Assembly: GCF_004217445.1 (NCBI RefSeq)
Contig: NZ_SHKX01000011.1
Coordinates: forward strand, 1-64,000
Length of the DNA: 64,000 nt
Direction of reading: 5' to 3'
Source of the DNA: Fluviicoccus keumensis
GTDB taxonomy: Bacteria > Pseudomonadota > Gammaproteobacteria > Pseudomonadales > Moraxellaceae
Shown here: positions 25,370 through 33,792 of the stretch, piece by piece
Layout: each line of letters starts with the position of its first letter
How positions within the stretch are numbered: position 1 is the first letter of the stretch
Notes under the pieces: generated by a model
Database searches by the model: none
Seen by the model: only the letters and a program-made list of their open reading frames with translations
Told to the model about the DNA's origin: nothing
Position numbers and translations under genes: made by a program

Positions 25370-25630
25370 TCAGCTGAAGTAGTCGCGGATCTTGTTTTCG
25401 ATGATGGATTGCGGGGCGACAAAGGGCTTGTCGGTGATGGTGATCTCGATGTCCTTGCCGTTGATCACCGCATACCTGCCCTTGACCATGCCGATCGGGG
25501 TGACGCCGGCGAAGTTGCCCTGGGAGGTGTCCCCGGAGAATTGGCCGCCCTTGCCGGTGATGGTGGTTTCAACACGCTTGAGGGTGGCTTGCAGGTCGTC
25601 TTTAGGGGAAACGGTGAATTTGTGTGCCAT
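25370..25630 (-). CDS. Small conserved hypothetical protein
   Basis: 86 residues. It reads like a compact alpha/beta domain: a helix with DDLQATLKRVETTI, a Gly/Ser loop GKGGQFSGDTSQGNF, then GMVKGRYAVINGKDIEITI strands and a C-terminal amphipathic helix. No signal peptide. Ribosome site is weak (AAAGA). It stands between two genes of the same strand. It looks like a real protein because of good hydrophobic periodicity and codon use, but no family is named here. Confidence 0.65.
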   Translation of the reverse strand: MAHKFTVSPKDDLQATLKRVETTITGKGGQFSGDTSQGNFAGVTPIGMVKGRYAVINGKDIEITITDKPFVAPQSIIENKIRDYFS

Positions 25631-25740
25631 GTTTGATCAGGTCTTTGTAGTGAATTACATCAGGATTGTAGCTAATCCGCGAGGGAATAAGGCAGTTCGC
25701 ATCAAGTTTGGAAACAATTGAAAGGGAATTGAAAGAATGG

Positions 25741-25763
25741 CTCCCGGAGATGGCCTCCGGGAG
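25741..25763 (-). terminator. Hairpin after the lipoprotein gene
   Basis: CTCCCGGA (25741-25748) and TCCGGGAG (25756-25763) form a perfect 8-bp stem with a 7-base loop, 10 bases beyond the lipoprotein stop. On the minus strand it is followed by CCATTCTTTC, a moderately U-rich tail. Confidence 0.55.
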
Positions 25764-25772
25764 CGTGATGCA

Positions 25773-26297
25773 TCAGTTGATGCGAACCAGTTGGCCGGCA
25801 AGCTCTTCCGGGACTTGGTCGCGGGTTACCACCAGCAGTTCGCGTGTCTCGCCGTTTAACGAGGGAGTTTCAATACGCAGTGAGGCGGTCTTCGGCGCCA
25901 GCGTCAGGTTGATGCCAGGCTGCAGCTTCCACATGGCACCGGTCGCGGGGTCAACAATCAACCAGCCGATCAGGCCGCCAAAGACGATATTACCGATGTA
26001 CCAGCCGTTCATTGAGGCCTGCAGGGCAAAGGACTGAGACTCAAAGCCTTCCTTATTAATCTGGATGAGGTAGCTGGCGCTGGAGAAGAACCCTTGGGAC
26101 GCAGGCAGCGTAATGGTGCTGGGAGTGGTGCCGTTGGAAATCTTTTGTCCGGTTTTCTGGTTGGTTACGGTAAAAGCCGCGCCATCAGGCGAAGAGGCGA
26201 TGGTCACCGGCCAGTTGCTTTGTGAGACGATGGAGGCACAGCCGGGGAGAGTCGCGAGAACCGTAACAGCCGCCGCTGCGATCAATTTTCCTTTCAT
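25773..26297 (-). CDS. Lipoprotein with a PEGA-like domain
   Basis: 174 residues. Signal sequence with lipobox LPGC (Cys20). Mature part begins with a strand-rich segment (WPVTIASSPDGAAFTVTNQK) of the kind found in PEGA/carboxypeptidase-regulatory folds. A later hydrophobic, Gly-rich stretch NGWYIGNIVFGGLIGW (about 97-112) could insert in or pack against the membrane. The family is seen widely in Proteobacteria as uncharacterised lipoproteins. It stands alone with its own promoter and terminator. Confidence 0.75.
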   Translation of the reverse strand: MKGKLIAAAAVTVLATLPGCASIVSQSNWPVTIASSPDGAAFTVTNQKTGQKISNGTTPSTITLPASQGFFSSASYLIQINKEGFESQSFALQASMNGWYIGNIVFGGLIGWLIVDPATGAMWKLQPGINLTLAPKTASLRIETPSLNGETRELLVVTRDQVPEELAGQLVRIN

Positions 26298-26332
26298 GTG
26301 AGAGTCCTTGAGGTATTTGGGTGGAGCGCGGC

Positions 26333-26360
26333 ATTATTGTTGTTTGTTCATTTAAATCAA
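26333..26360 (-). promoter_or_regulatory. Sigma-70 promoter of the lipoprotein gene
   Basis: On the minus strand TTGATT (26355-26360) and AATAAT (26333-26338) are separated by 16 bases. The -10 lies 35 bases before the lipoprotein ATG. The A/T-rich surroundings strengthen the case. Confidence 0.55.
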
Positions 26361-26418
26361 GAGGAAACGATGGTTTTTTTCAAGGCCGGGGTTGTGTGTT
26401 CCCCAGCCGGCGTAAGGG

Positions 26419-27771
26419 TCAGAGAATGAACCGGCTCAAATCCTCGTTCTGCACCAGATAGCCCAGATGGGTGTTTACATCCTCCGCTGTGATGTCCAGC
26501 GTTTCGCCGTGACGCTCGGCTGCCAGATCGCCCGCCGTGAAGGAAATATCTTCCAGCAGCCGTTCCAGCACGGTATGCAGCCTTCGGGCACCGATGTTTT
26601 CGGTCCGCTCGTTGATTTCGAACGCCACCTCCGCCAACCGCTTGACCGCTTCCGGGGTAAAACGGATGTTCAGCCCCTCGGTGGCCAGCAGCGCCTTGTA
26701 CTGTTCGGTCAGCGAGAAATGCGGTTCGGTGAGGATGCGCTCGAAGTCCGCCGGAGTCAGCGCGTTCAGCTCCACGCGGATCGGCAGGCGGCCCTGCAGT
26801 TCGGGAATCAGGTCGGAAGGCTTGGCCAGATGGAAGGCGCCCGAGGCGATGAACAGGATATGGTCGGTCTTGATCATACCGTGCTTGGTGTTGACGGTGC
26901 AGCCCTCGATCAGCGGCAACAGGTCGCGCTGCACGCCCTCGCGGGAGACATCGGCGCCTTGGGTTTCGCCGCGACGGCAAACCTTGTCTATTTCGTCGAG
27001 GAAGACAATGCCGTTTTGCTCGACGGCGGTCAGGGCGGCCGCCTTCAAGTCTTCCTCATTCAACAGTTTGGCGGCTTCTTCTTCCTGAAGGCGTTTCAGC
27101 GCCTCGCCGATTTTAACCCGCTTGCTGCTGGTGCGCTCCTTGTTGAGGCTGCTGAACATTTTCGACAACTGACCGGCCATGTCCTCCATGCCGGGGGGGG
27201 CCATGATATCGACCCCGATCGGGGCGGAGCTGAGTTCAATTTCGATTTCACGGTCATCCAGTTCGCCCGCTTGCAGCTTGCGGCGGAAGATGGCGCGGGT
27301 GGAGGAGTCGTTTTTGTCGGCGGGAGGCTCATGGCTGTCCCAGTCCGAGGTGCGGGCGGGACGCAACAGGGCGTCGAGGATGCGTTCCTCGGCGGCTTCG
27401 CGGGCGCGGAATTCCACCTTCTGCATGCCGTGGAGGCGGGCGTCCTTCAGGGCGACATCAACCAGGTCACGGATGATGGTTTCGACATCGCGGCCGACGT
27501 AGCCGACCTCGGTGAACTTGGTGGCTTCCACCTTCAGGAACGGGGCATTGGCCAGTTTTGCCAGACGGCGGGCGATTTCGGTCTTGCCGACGCCGGTGGG
27601 GCCGATCATCAGGATGTTCTTCGGTGTCACCTCGTGGCGCTGGTCTTCCGGCAGCTGCATGCGCCGCCAGCGGTTGCGGAGGGCGAGGGCGACGGCGCGC
27701 TTGGCGGCGTTCTGGCCGACAATGTGGCGATCCAGTTCATGGACGATTTCACGGGGAGTCATGGTGCTCAT
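26419..27771 (-). CDS. hslU: ATP-dependent protease ATPase subunit HslU
   Basis: 450 residues. AAA+ unfoldase that feeds substrates to HslV. Walker A GPTGVGKTE, I-domain (about 115-230), Walker B IVFLDEIDKV, the GYVGRD pore loop (about 88-93) and the C-terminal tail ending RFIL that inserts into HslV are all present. Starts at ATG 27771 behind GAGGA, 10 bases after the hslV stop, so the two form an operon under the heat-shock promoter at 28335-28363. Confidence 0.97.
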   Translation of the reverse strand: MSTMTPREIVHELDRHIVGQNAAKRAVALALRNRWRRMQLPEDQRHEVTPKNILMIGPTGVGKTEIARRLAKLANAPFLKVEATKFTEVGYVGRDVETIIRDLVDVALKDARLHGMQKVEFRAREAAEERILDALLRPARTSDWDSHEPPADKNDSSTRAIFRRKLQAGELDDREIEIELSSAPIGVDIMAPPGMEDMAGQLSKMFSSLNKERTSSKRVKIGEALKRLQEEEAAKLLNEEDLKAAALTAVEQNGIVFLDEIDKVCRRGETQGADVSREGVQRDLLPLIEGCTVNTKHGMIKTDHILFIASGAFHLAKPSDLIPELQGRLPIRVELNALTPADFERILTEPHFSLTEQYKALLATEGLNIRFTPEAVKRLAEVAFEINERTENIGARRLHTVLERLLEDISFTAGDLAAERHGETLDITAEDVNTHLGYLVQNEDLSRFIL

Positions 27772-27781
27772 GTCGGCGTCC

Positions 27782-28306
27782 TCAGTACTGGATCACTTCA
27801 ACAATATGGTTGTGGTTGCTGAACACGCAGATATCCCCGGCAATCGCCAGGCTCTTGCGGGCAATGGTTTCCGCATCCAGGTCGATGTTGTCGCTGAGGG
27901 CACGGGCGGCTGCCAGCGCATAGTTGCCGCCGGAGCCGATGGCCAGCACGCCGTGTTCCGGTTCCAGCACGTCGCCGTTGCCGGTGATGATGAAGGAGGC
28001 GGTCTTGTCAGCGACGATCAGCATCGCTTCCAGGCGGCGCAGGGTGCGGTCGGTGCGCCAGTCCTTGGCCAGTTCGACGGCGGCCCGGATCAGTTGTCCG
28101 CCGTGTTTTTCCAGTTTGGCCTCGAAGTGGTCGAACAGGGTGAAGGCGTCGGCGGTGCCGCCCGCGAAGCCGGCGATGACCTGGTTGTGGTAAAGACGGC
28201 GAACCTTGCGCGCGGTGCCCTTGATGATGGTGTTGCCCAGCGAAACCTGGCCGTCGCCGCCCAGGGCAACGCTGTTGCCGCGGCGGACACAGACGATAGT
28301 GGTCAT
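27782..28306 (-). CDS. hslV: ATP-dependent protease subunit HslV
   Basis: 174 residues of proteasome-type beta-subunit fold. Thr2 after the initiator Met becomes the N-terminal nucleophile (MTTIVCVRR). GGDGQVSLG and the GSGGNYALAAARAL helix are typical. It is a dodecameric peptidase that degrades misfolded proteins with HslU. AAGGA lies 8 bases upstream of ATG. Confidence 0.97.
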   Translation of the reverse strand: MTTIVCVRRGNSVALGGDGQVSLGNTIIKGTARKVRRLYHNQVIAGFAGGTADAFTLFDHFEAKLEKHGGQLIRAAVELAKDWRTDRTLRRLEAMLIVADKTASFIITGNGDVLEPEHGVLAIGSGGNYALAAARALSDNIDLDAETIARKSLAIAGDICVFSNHNHIVEVIQY

Positions 28307-28334
28307 GTGAGTGATCCTTGAAGTGACCTCTCAG

Positions 28335-28363
28335 TAATGGGGAGGTGTGGCAAGGATTTCAAG
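28335..28363 (-). promoter_or_regulatory. Heat-shock (sigma-32) promoter of hslVU
   Basis: On the minus strand the -35 is CTTGAAA (28357-28363) and the -10 is CCCCATTA (28335-28342) with 14 bases between, an almost exact match to the sigma-32 consensus CTTGAAA - 13 to 17 - CCCCATNT. It is 29 bases upstream of the hslV ATG. Confidence 0.85.
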
Positions 28364-28433
28364 CAGAGGGATTGTCAGCGAATGTAGCGGGATGTTGCGG
28401 TGTTGACCCGGCGGGCGAGTTCGTCAGGCAGGA

Positions 28434-29213
28434 TTATTTCTTTTCCTTGACCATCAGACTGTCGATGCCGCCGCCTCGCAGTTCGCCCTGGGCTTTGTCG
28501 GAAGCGGTCTTGCCCTTGAACGGACCGACGATGACGCGATACCAGACCTGGCCTTCCTTGACGGTGACCTGCTGTACACGGGCGGGCAGGCCCTGCATGG
28601 CAACCTTGGCCTTACGGCGCTCGGCTTCGGCCTGACTCTTGAATGAACCGGCCTGTAGCGAGAATTTGCCGGTGTCGGCCTCCTTGTCCTTTTCCGGCGG
28701 CTTTTCCTTGGCGGCAACCGGCTCCGGCTTGGGCTTTTCCGGAGCGGGCGCTTTCTTGCCCTCCAGGATGGCCTCGGCCCGCTTCTTGTCGGCCTCGTGC
28801 TTGCGCGCGTCATCGGCCGCGGTCTTCGCGGTCGTGACAGAGTTGGACGTATCGGGTGAAGCTATCGGCTTGGGCGTGGGTGCGGCAGGAGGAGGCGTAT
28901 CAATCGGGGCCGGTTCGTTGGGCACTACTTTCTGGCTGGGCAGCAGACGGTAGAAGTCGAAACGCGGCTCGGCGGATTTGGCGGCGGCGGGCGGAGTGTC
29001 CGGTGTCGCGGCGGTCGCTGGAGCGATCTCGCGCTTGACCGGTTGCCAGGGTTTCCACAAATAGAGCATGAACGCCAGGAACAGGCCGATCCCCACGCCC
29101 AACCCGACCAGCAGCCAGCCGGGCAGGGACGAGCGCACAGTGGACGCCGGTTGGGCTTGCCGACCGAGGTTGCGGGTGGCGCCCTGGGGTTTTTTCTTGC
29201 CGTACTTGAACAC
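28434..29213 (-). CDS. SPOR-domain cell division protein (FtsN-like)
   Basis: 259 residues. Short basic cytoplasmic tail, one membrane helix (about 30-52), a Pro/Ala/Lys-rich linker (about 60-180) and a C-terminal SPOR domain (about 184-257) beginning GKFSLQAGSFKSQAEAERRK. SPOR domains bind denuded peptidoglycan at the septum. The order argS, SPOR protein, hslV, hslU matches the gamma- and betaproteobacterial arrangement in which this gene is called ftsN, though FtsN essential motifs near the membrane were not checked. Confidence 0.85.
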   Translation of the reverse strand: MFKYGKKKPQGATRNLGRQAQPASTVRSSLPGWLLVGLGVGIGLFLAFMLYLWKPWQPVKREIAPATAATPDTPPAAAKSAEPRFDFYRLLPSQKVVPNEPAPIDTPPPAAPTPKPIASPDTSNSVTTAKTAADDARKHEADKKRAEAILEGKKAPAPEKPKPEPVAAKEKPPEKDKEADTGKFSLQAGSFKSQAEAERRKAKVAMQGLPARVQQVTVKEGQVWYRVIVGPFKGKTASDKAQGELRGGGIDSLMVKEKK

Positions 29214-29224
29214 GTCAGCCTCGG

Positions 29225-31006
29225 TTACATTTGTTCGGGAGCAGCGACGCCCAGCAGCCCCAATCCGTTGGCCAATACCTGCTTCACTGCCAGGCTCAAT
29301 AATAAGCGCCCGTTACGGATATTGGTATCGTCATTCAGCACGATGTGATCGTTGTACCAACCGTGGAACTGGGCCGCCAGTTCTTTCAGGTAATTACTGA
29401 CGTGATGCGGTTCGTAGGCCAGCGCGGCGGCCTGCACCACTTCCGGATAGGCGGCCAGTTTCTTCACCAGCTCGCGCTCCACGTCCTCCTTCAGGCCGGA
29501 GAGGGCAGCCAAGCCGTCGGCTTCAGTAAAGCTATGGCCACGCTCGGCCAGCTTGTCGAAGACGCGGCAGATACGGGCGTGGGCGTACTGGATGTAGTAC
29601 ACCGGGTTGTCCTTGCTTTGCGACTTGGCCAGATCGAGGTCGAAGTCGATGTGCTGTTCGCTCTTGCGGGTGATGTAATAGAAGCGCGCGGCGTCGTTGC
29701 CCACTTCCTCGCGCAGTTCGCGCAGGGTGATGAACTGGCCGGAACGCGAGGACATCTGCACCTGTTCGCCACCGCGCCACAGGGTGACGAATTGCACCAG
29801 CTGCACGTCCAGCTTGCCCGCATCAAGGCCCATCGCGGTGATGGCGGCCTTGACGCGCGGAATGTAGCCGTGGTGGTCGGCGCCCCAGATGTTCAGCACC
29901 TTGTCGAAGCCGCGCTCGAACTTGTTGAGGTGGTAGGCGATATCGGAGGCGAAGTAGGTGGCTTGGCCGTTGTCGCGCACCACGACCCGGTCCTTTTCAT
30001 CACCATAGTCGGTGGATTTGAACCACAGCGCGCCGCCCTTCTCGTAGACGGTGCCGTTGGCCTGCAGGGTCTTGATGGCGCGGTCGATGGCGCCGCTGTC
30101 GGCCAGCGACTTCTCGCTGAACCATTCGTCGTAGGTGACGCCGAAGCCGGCCAGGTCGTCCTTGATGTCGCCGAGGATGCTGTCCAGCGCGGCGCGGAAG
30201 AACACGTCATAGCCTTCGGGGCCGAGCATGGCGCGGGCGTTGTCGATCAGGCCGTCGATATGCGCTTCCTTGTCGCCGTCAATCACTTCCCCAACTTCGT
30301 TCTTCACTTCATCCTTGGGGACGTTGGCGAAAACCTCGGCGGCGGGCTTGACCAGCGCCTTGCCATGGGCGTCAAACACGGTGCGGGCGATGTCGCGCAT
30401 GTAGTCGCCGCGATAGCCATTCGACGGGAACTTGAAGCTTTCGCCGCACAGCTCGATATAGCGCAGGAAGGTGCTGGTGGCCAGGATCGCCATCTGGCGG
30501 CCGGCGTCGTTGACGTAGTATTCGCGTTGCACCTGGAAGCCGGCGGCTTCGAGCAGGGTGGCGACGGTCATGCCGTAGGCCGCACCGCGACCGTGGCCGA
30601 CGTGCAGCGACGAGGTTGGGTTGGCGGAGACGAACTCGACCTGGATTTTTTTGCCTTGACCGGCATTGCTGCGCCCGAAGGCCAGCTTCTGGCTGAGGAT
30701 GTTGCCCAGCACGGCGAATTCGGCCTGTTCTTGCAGGAAGAAGTTGATGAAGCCCGGACCGGCGATGTCGGTCTTGATGATGACGTCGTTGGCGGGAATG
30801 GCGGCCACGACCTTTTCGGCCAGATCGCGCGGCTTCATGCCCGCCGCCTTCGACGCCACCATCGCCAGGTTGCTGGCCCAGTCGCCATGCGAGCGGTCCC
30901 GGGTTCGTTCCAGCGTGCTCTTGTTGGCACAGTCGGCGGGAATGACGCCGGAGGCTTGCAGTTGCTGGAGGGCGAGGTCGAGAAGGTGTTGCAGTTGGCT
31001 TTTCAT
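29225..31006 (-). CDS. argS: Arginyl-tRNA synthetase
   Basis: 593 residues, class I synthetase. The N-terminal tRNA D-loop binding domain (about 1-110), the HIGH-type motif in TSSLHVGHGRG, and the ArgS-specific C-terminal anticodon domain with YIQYAHARICRV are present. The canonical KMSKS is not obvious; MSSRSGQFITL occupies that region, as in many bacterial ArgS. ATG 31006 was chosen to match the family start MKSQLQHLL; the upstream 21-residue extension is unlikely. First gene of the argS-SPOR unit. Confidence 0.96.
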   Translation of the reverse strand: MKSQLQHLLDLALQQLQASGVIPADCANKSTLERTRDRSHGDWASNLAMVASKAAGMKPRDLAEKVVAAIPANDVIIKTDIAGPGFINFFLQEQAEFAVLGNILSQKLAFGRSNAGQGKKIQVEFVSANPTSSLHVGHGRGAAYGMTVATLLEAAGFQVQREYYVNDAGRQMAILATSTFLRYIELCGESFKFPSNGYRGDYMRDIARTVFDAHGKALVKPAAEVFANVPKDEVKNEVGEVIDGDKEAHIDGLIDNARAMLGPEGYDVFFRAALDSILGDIKDDLAGFGVTYDEWFSEKSLADSGAIDRAIKTLQANGTVYEKGGALWFKSTDYGDEKDRVVVRDNGQATYFASDIAYHLNKFERGFDKVLNIWGADHHGYIPRVKAAITAMGLDAGKLDVQLVQFVTLWRGGEQVQMSSRSGQFITLRELREEVGNDAARFYYITRKSEQHIDFDLDLAKSQSKDNPVYYIQYAHARICRVFDKLAERGHSFTEADGLAALSGLKEDVERELVKKLAAYPEVVQAAALAYEPHHVSNYLKELAAQFHGWYNDHIVLNDDTNIRNGRLLLSLAVKQVLANGLGLLGVAAPEQM

Positions 31007-31116
31007 GGCAGCGGGGAGGGTCCGGGGAAAACAGCCCGCGATTCTAGCCGAAAAATCGCGGCTTCTCACCCGCTAAATGGACGGAAGGCCCCTTTGGGCG
31101 AGGCCTTGGGCCGGGG

Positions 31117-31707
31117 TTAGCCTTTAGGCGGCTCGTCCGGGGTGGCGGCCGGCGTTTCCTTGCGCGATTCGCCCATGCGATCGACGAAATCAAGCAGCTT
31201 GGCGACCTTGCCGCCAAGGCGCAGCAGGCGCTTCAGCGTTTCCGGCGACAGCTTCTGGATATCGGTCAGCCAGTCCATCAGCAATTGCATCATGTTGTAC
31301 ATTTCGTGCATGCGTTGCTGGGCCACGCGGTCGATTTCGCTGCCGACTTCCTGTTGCAGCGAGTCTCGCAACAGCGTCAGGGTAGGTTCGACTTCGCGCT
31401 GGCGGCGCTCCTCAACCAGGATGCGGAAAATTTCCCAGACATCCTGCGGCGCGGAGTAGTAATCGCGGCGGTCGCCGGGCAGGTGTTGTAGCCGTGTCAG
31501 CTTCCAGGCCTGCAGTTCCTTCAGGCCAAGGCCCACATTGGAGCGCGACATGGTAAGGGTTTCGGCGATTTCATCGGCATGCATCGGGCGGTTGCTGATG
31601 AACAGCAGTGCGTAGATTTGACCGACGGTGCGGTTGACGCCCCAGCGACTCCCCATTTCGCCAAAATGGAGAATGAAACTGGCGGCCAGCGGGGAGTGCG
31701 TATGCAT
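31117..31707 (-). CDS. GbsR/MarR-family transcriptional regulator
   Basis: 196 residues. A winged helix domain (about 25-95) of the GbsR type, with MHADEIAETLTMSRSNVGLGL as the recognition region and a wing at PGDRRDYYSA. A longer C-terminal helical part (about 100-170) should dimerise, and the tail is charged. A GGAAG site lies 9 bases before the ATG. An inverted repeat just upstream (31717-31734) suggests autoregulation. Target genes are not obvious: the only close neighbours are argS, 110 bases downstream on the same strand, and the flavoprotein gene behind it. Confidence 0.88.
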   Translation of the reverse strand: MHTHSPLAASFILHFGEMGSRWGVNRTVGQIYALLFISNRPMHADEIAETLTMSRSNVGLGLKELQAWKLTRLQHLPGDRRDYYSAPQDVWEIFRILVEERRQREVEPTLTLLRDSLQQEVGSEIDRVAQQRMHEMYNMMQLLMDWLTDIQKLSPETLKRLLRLGGKVAKLLDFVDRMGESRKETPAATPDEPPKG

Positions 31708-31716
31708 ATGTAGTAC

Positions 31717-31734
31717 TTCCAGTAATTGCTGGAA
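31717..31734. promoter_or_regulatory. Candidate operator of the GbsR-like gene
   Basis: TTCCAG (31717-31722) and CTGGAA (31729-31734) are perfect inverted arms with a 6-base centre, starting 10 bases before the regulator ATG (31707) and so lying in its leader or promoter. Confidence 0.5.
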
Positions 31735-31802
31735 AGTCTAGTAAAATTCGCTCGAATTCTCAAGGTTGCCCGTCCGTGCTTTGTAAAGTGGACAAGCATG
31801 CA

Positions 31803-33035
31803 TCAGCCGCGATCGAGATAGGCCAGGACGCCACGAGCAGCGGCCAATCCGCTGGCGAAGCAGGCGGTGAGCAGGTAGCCGCCGGTCGGGGCTTCCCAGT
31901 CCAGCATTTCCCCGGCGCAGAAGACGCCGGGGAGGGTGGTCAGCATCAGGGCATCGTTCAGCGCCTCGAAGCGGACGCCGCCCGCCGTGCTGATGGCCTC
32001 GTCCATCGGGCGGACAGCCGCCAGCCGGATGGGCAATGCCTTCAGGGCCGCCGCCAGTTGTGCCGGGTCGTGCAGGATATCGGCGGGCAGGCACTCGCGC
32101 ACCAGCGCTGACTTGACGTCCGGCAGGTTCAGGCGGCTGCGCAGCACCGAGGACAATGATTTGCCGTTGCGGGGTTTCGCCAGCTCGGCCTCCACCCGCG
32201 CCAGGTCGCGGTCGGGCAACAAATCCACCATGAGTTCGGCGGACGAACCCGCAAGCAGTTGGTCGCGCAGCGGCGCGGACAGGGCATACACCAGTCCCCC
32301 TTCCAGTCCGGAGCCGGTTACCATCAGATCGCCCCGCTTGCGCAACCAATCGCCGTCCGGCAAGCGGCAGCTTGCTTCCACCGTCTTGACCGGCTGACCG
32401 GCGAAACGCTCGCGGAAGGCGGGCGTCCACGCCACATCAAAGCCGCAATTGGCTGCCTTCAGCGGTGCCACCGTCACGCCCTTTTCCGCCAGCCACGGCA
32501 GCCAGGCGCCATCCGAGCCCAGTCGCGCCCAACTGCCGCCGCCCAGCGCCAGCACACAGGCGGCGGGTCGGTCGGTGATTTCTCCGTCTGCGGTTTCAAA
32601 GCGCAGCGCGCCGTCTTCGGTCCAACCGGTCCAGCGATGGCGTACCCGGATCTGCAGCCCCAGCCCGCGCAGCCGGTGCAGCCAGGCGCGCAAGAGCGGC
32701 GCGGCCTTCATGGCTTCGGGAAACACCCGTCCCGAACTGCCGACAAACGTCGGGACGCCCAGCCCGTGCGCCCAGTCGCGCAGGGCTTGCGGGGTCAACT
32801 CGCGGATCATCGGCTCCAGCCGGCTGCAGCTTTCCCCGTAACGGCTCAGGAAATCGTCCAGCGGTTCGGCATGCGTCAGGTTAAGACCGCTTTTGCCCGC
32901 CATCAGGAACTTGCGGCCTAACGACGGCTTGGCGTCGTATAGCGTGACTGCCCGGCCCGCCTGCAACAGCGTCTCGGCGGCCAGCAATCCGGCGGGGCCG
33001 CCGCCAATGACGGCAATGTGATGGGAAGCAGGCAT
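31803..33035 (-). CDS. NAD(P)/FAD-dependent oxidoreductase, BaiN/HI0933 family
   Basis: 410 residues. The N-terminal dinucleotide fold is IAVIGGGPAGLLAAE with a KFLMAGKSGLNLTH segment diagnostic of the HI0933-like family. GGVR and the C-terminal GVFCAGEMLDWEAPTGGYLLTACFASG give the second FAD contact. Length matches the family (about 400). Cytoplasmic flavoprotein; substrate unknown. Divergent from the TetR gene with about 150 bases between. Confidence 0.9.
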   Translation of the reverse strand: MPASHHIAVIGGGPAGLLAAETLLQAGRAVTLYDAKPSLGRKFLMAGKSGLNLTHAEPLDDFLSRYGESCSRLEPMIRELTPQALRDWAHGLGVPTFVGSSGRVFPEAMKAAPLLRAWLHRLRGLGLQIRVRHRWTGWTEDGALRFETADGEITDRPAACVLALGGGSWARLGSDGAWLPWLAEKGVTVAPLKAANCGFDVAWTPAFRERFAGQPVKTVEASCRLPDGDWLRKRGDLMVTGSGLEGGLVYALSAPLRDQLLAGSSAELMVDLLPDRDLARVEAELAKPRNGKSLSSVLRSRLNLPDVKSALVRECLPADILHDPAQLAAALKALPIRLAAVRPMDEAISTAGGVRFEALNDALMLTTLPGVFCAGEMLDWEAPTGGYLLTACFASGLAAARGVLAYLDRG

Positions 33036-33138
33036 GGGACACGAACCGGGATGGGAGGCGGGCGATTATAAGCCGCTTTGCCGCGTCAGGCATCGGGTTG
33101 GCTGCCCGGTCACGGTTTTGGGCTTGTGATACCTTGGG

Positions 33139-33162
33139 CATGAACCTATATTCGCATTCATG
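33139..33162. promoter_or_regulatory. Inverted repeat in the TetR/flavoprotein intergenic region
   Basis: CATGAA (33139-33144) and TTCATG (33157-33162) are perfect arms around 12 bases, and GATACC occurs just outside each arm (33128-33133 and 33165-33170). It lies 24 bases before the TetR ATG, a normal place for an autoregulatory operator. Confidence 0.4.
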
Positions 33163-33185
33163 TTGATACCCCACAGAGCCCCATA

Positions 33186-33779
33186 ATGCGCAAGCAACCG
33201 CAGCAGGAACGTTCCCGGCAGATGGTCGCCACCCTGATCGAGGCCACCTCGCGCTGCATCTCGCGGCACGGGCTGGACGGCACCACTACGCCCTTGATCG
33301 CCGAACTGGCCGGGGTCAGCGTCGGTTCGCTCTACCAGTACTTCGACAGCAAGGAAGCGCTGATCAAGGCGCTGATCCAGAAGCTGTTGAGCGATGTGAC
33401 GCAGGCGCTGAAGTCGGTGCCGATCGAGCAGAACGCCACCGTGCGCGATCTGGTCGGCAACACCATCCGGCTGGGTTTCGCACTGCTGCACAGCAATGAA
33501 GGGCTGTATCTGGAACTGGTGCGCAACTGGCACCGCCTGCCGACACAGGACGTGGCCGACGCCTTCCAGCAGCATTTCATGGAAATGGCGCGCTTCTATT
33601 TCCTGAAGCATTACCGCGAACACCCTATCCAGAACCTGCAGGTGCGGCTGTTCATCATCATCAACAGCACGCTGTTCACCACCGTGCGCCTGCTGAGCCA
33701 GGACAATCCCTTCCTCAATGAGGAAGAGGTGATCCAGGGACTGACCGACATGATCGCGGGGTATCTGGAAGCGGCCTGA
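33186..33779 (+). CDS. TetR-family transcriptional regulator
   Basis: 197 residues. N-terminal helix-turn-helix of TetR type (about 10-55) with TPLIAELAGVSVGSLYQYFDSKEAL, then a helical ligand-binding and dimer domain (about 70-195). Ligand unknown. The stop falls 6 bases from the convergent GAPDH gene stop. Confidence 0.93.
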   Translation: MRKQPQQERSRQMVATLIEATSRCISRHGLDGTTTPLIAELAGVSVGSLYQYFDSKEALIKALIQKLLSDVTQALKSVPIEQNATVRDLVGNTIRLGFALLHSNEGLYLELVRNWHRLPTQDVADAFQQHFMEMARFYFLKHYREHPIQNLQVRLFIIINSTLFTTVRLLSQDNPFLNEEEVIQGLTDMIAGYLEAA

Positions 33780-33792
33780 TCCGGCTCAGGCC
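33773..33792. terminator. Shared hairpin between tetR and the GAPDH gene
   Basis: GGCCTGA (33773-33779) pairs with TCAGGCC (33786-33792) around a 6-base loop and covers both convergent stop codons. Without a T-tract it may act only weakly, but its symmetrical position suggests a bidirectional role. Confidence 0.4.

Noticed and set aside
26391..26412. Imperfect G+C-rich inverted repeat after hslU
   Set aside because: The T-tract lies on the wrong side for a minus-strand terminator and pairing is interrupted.
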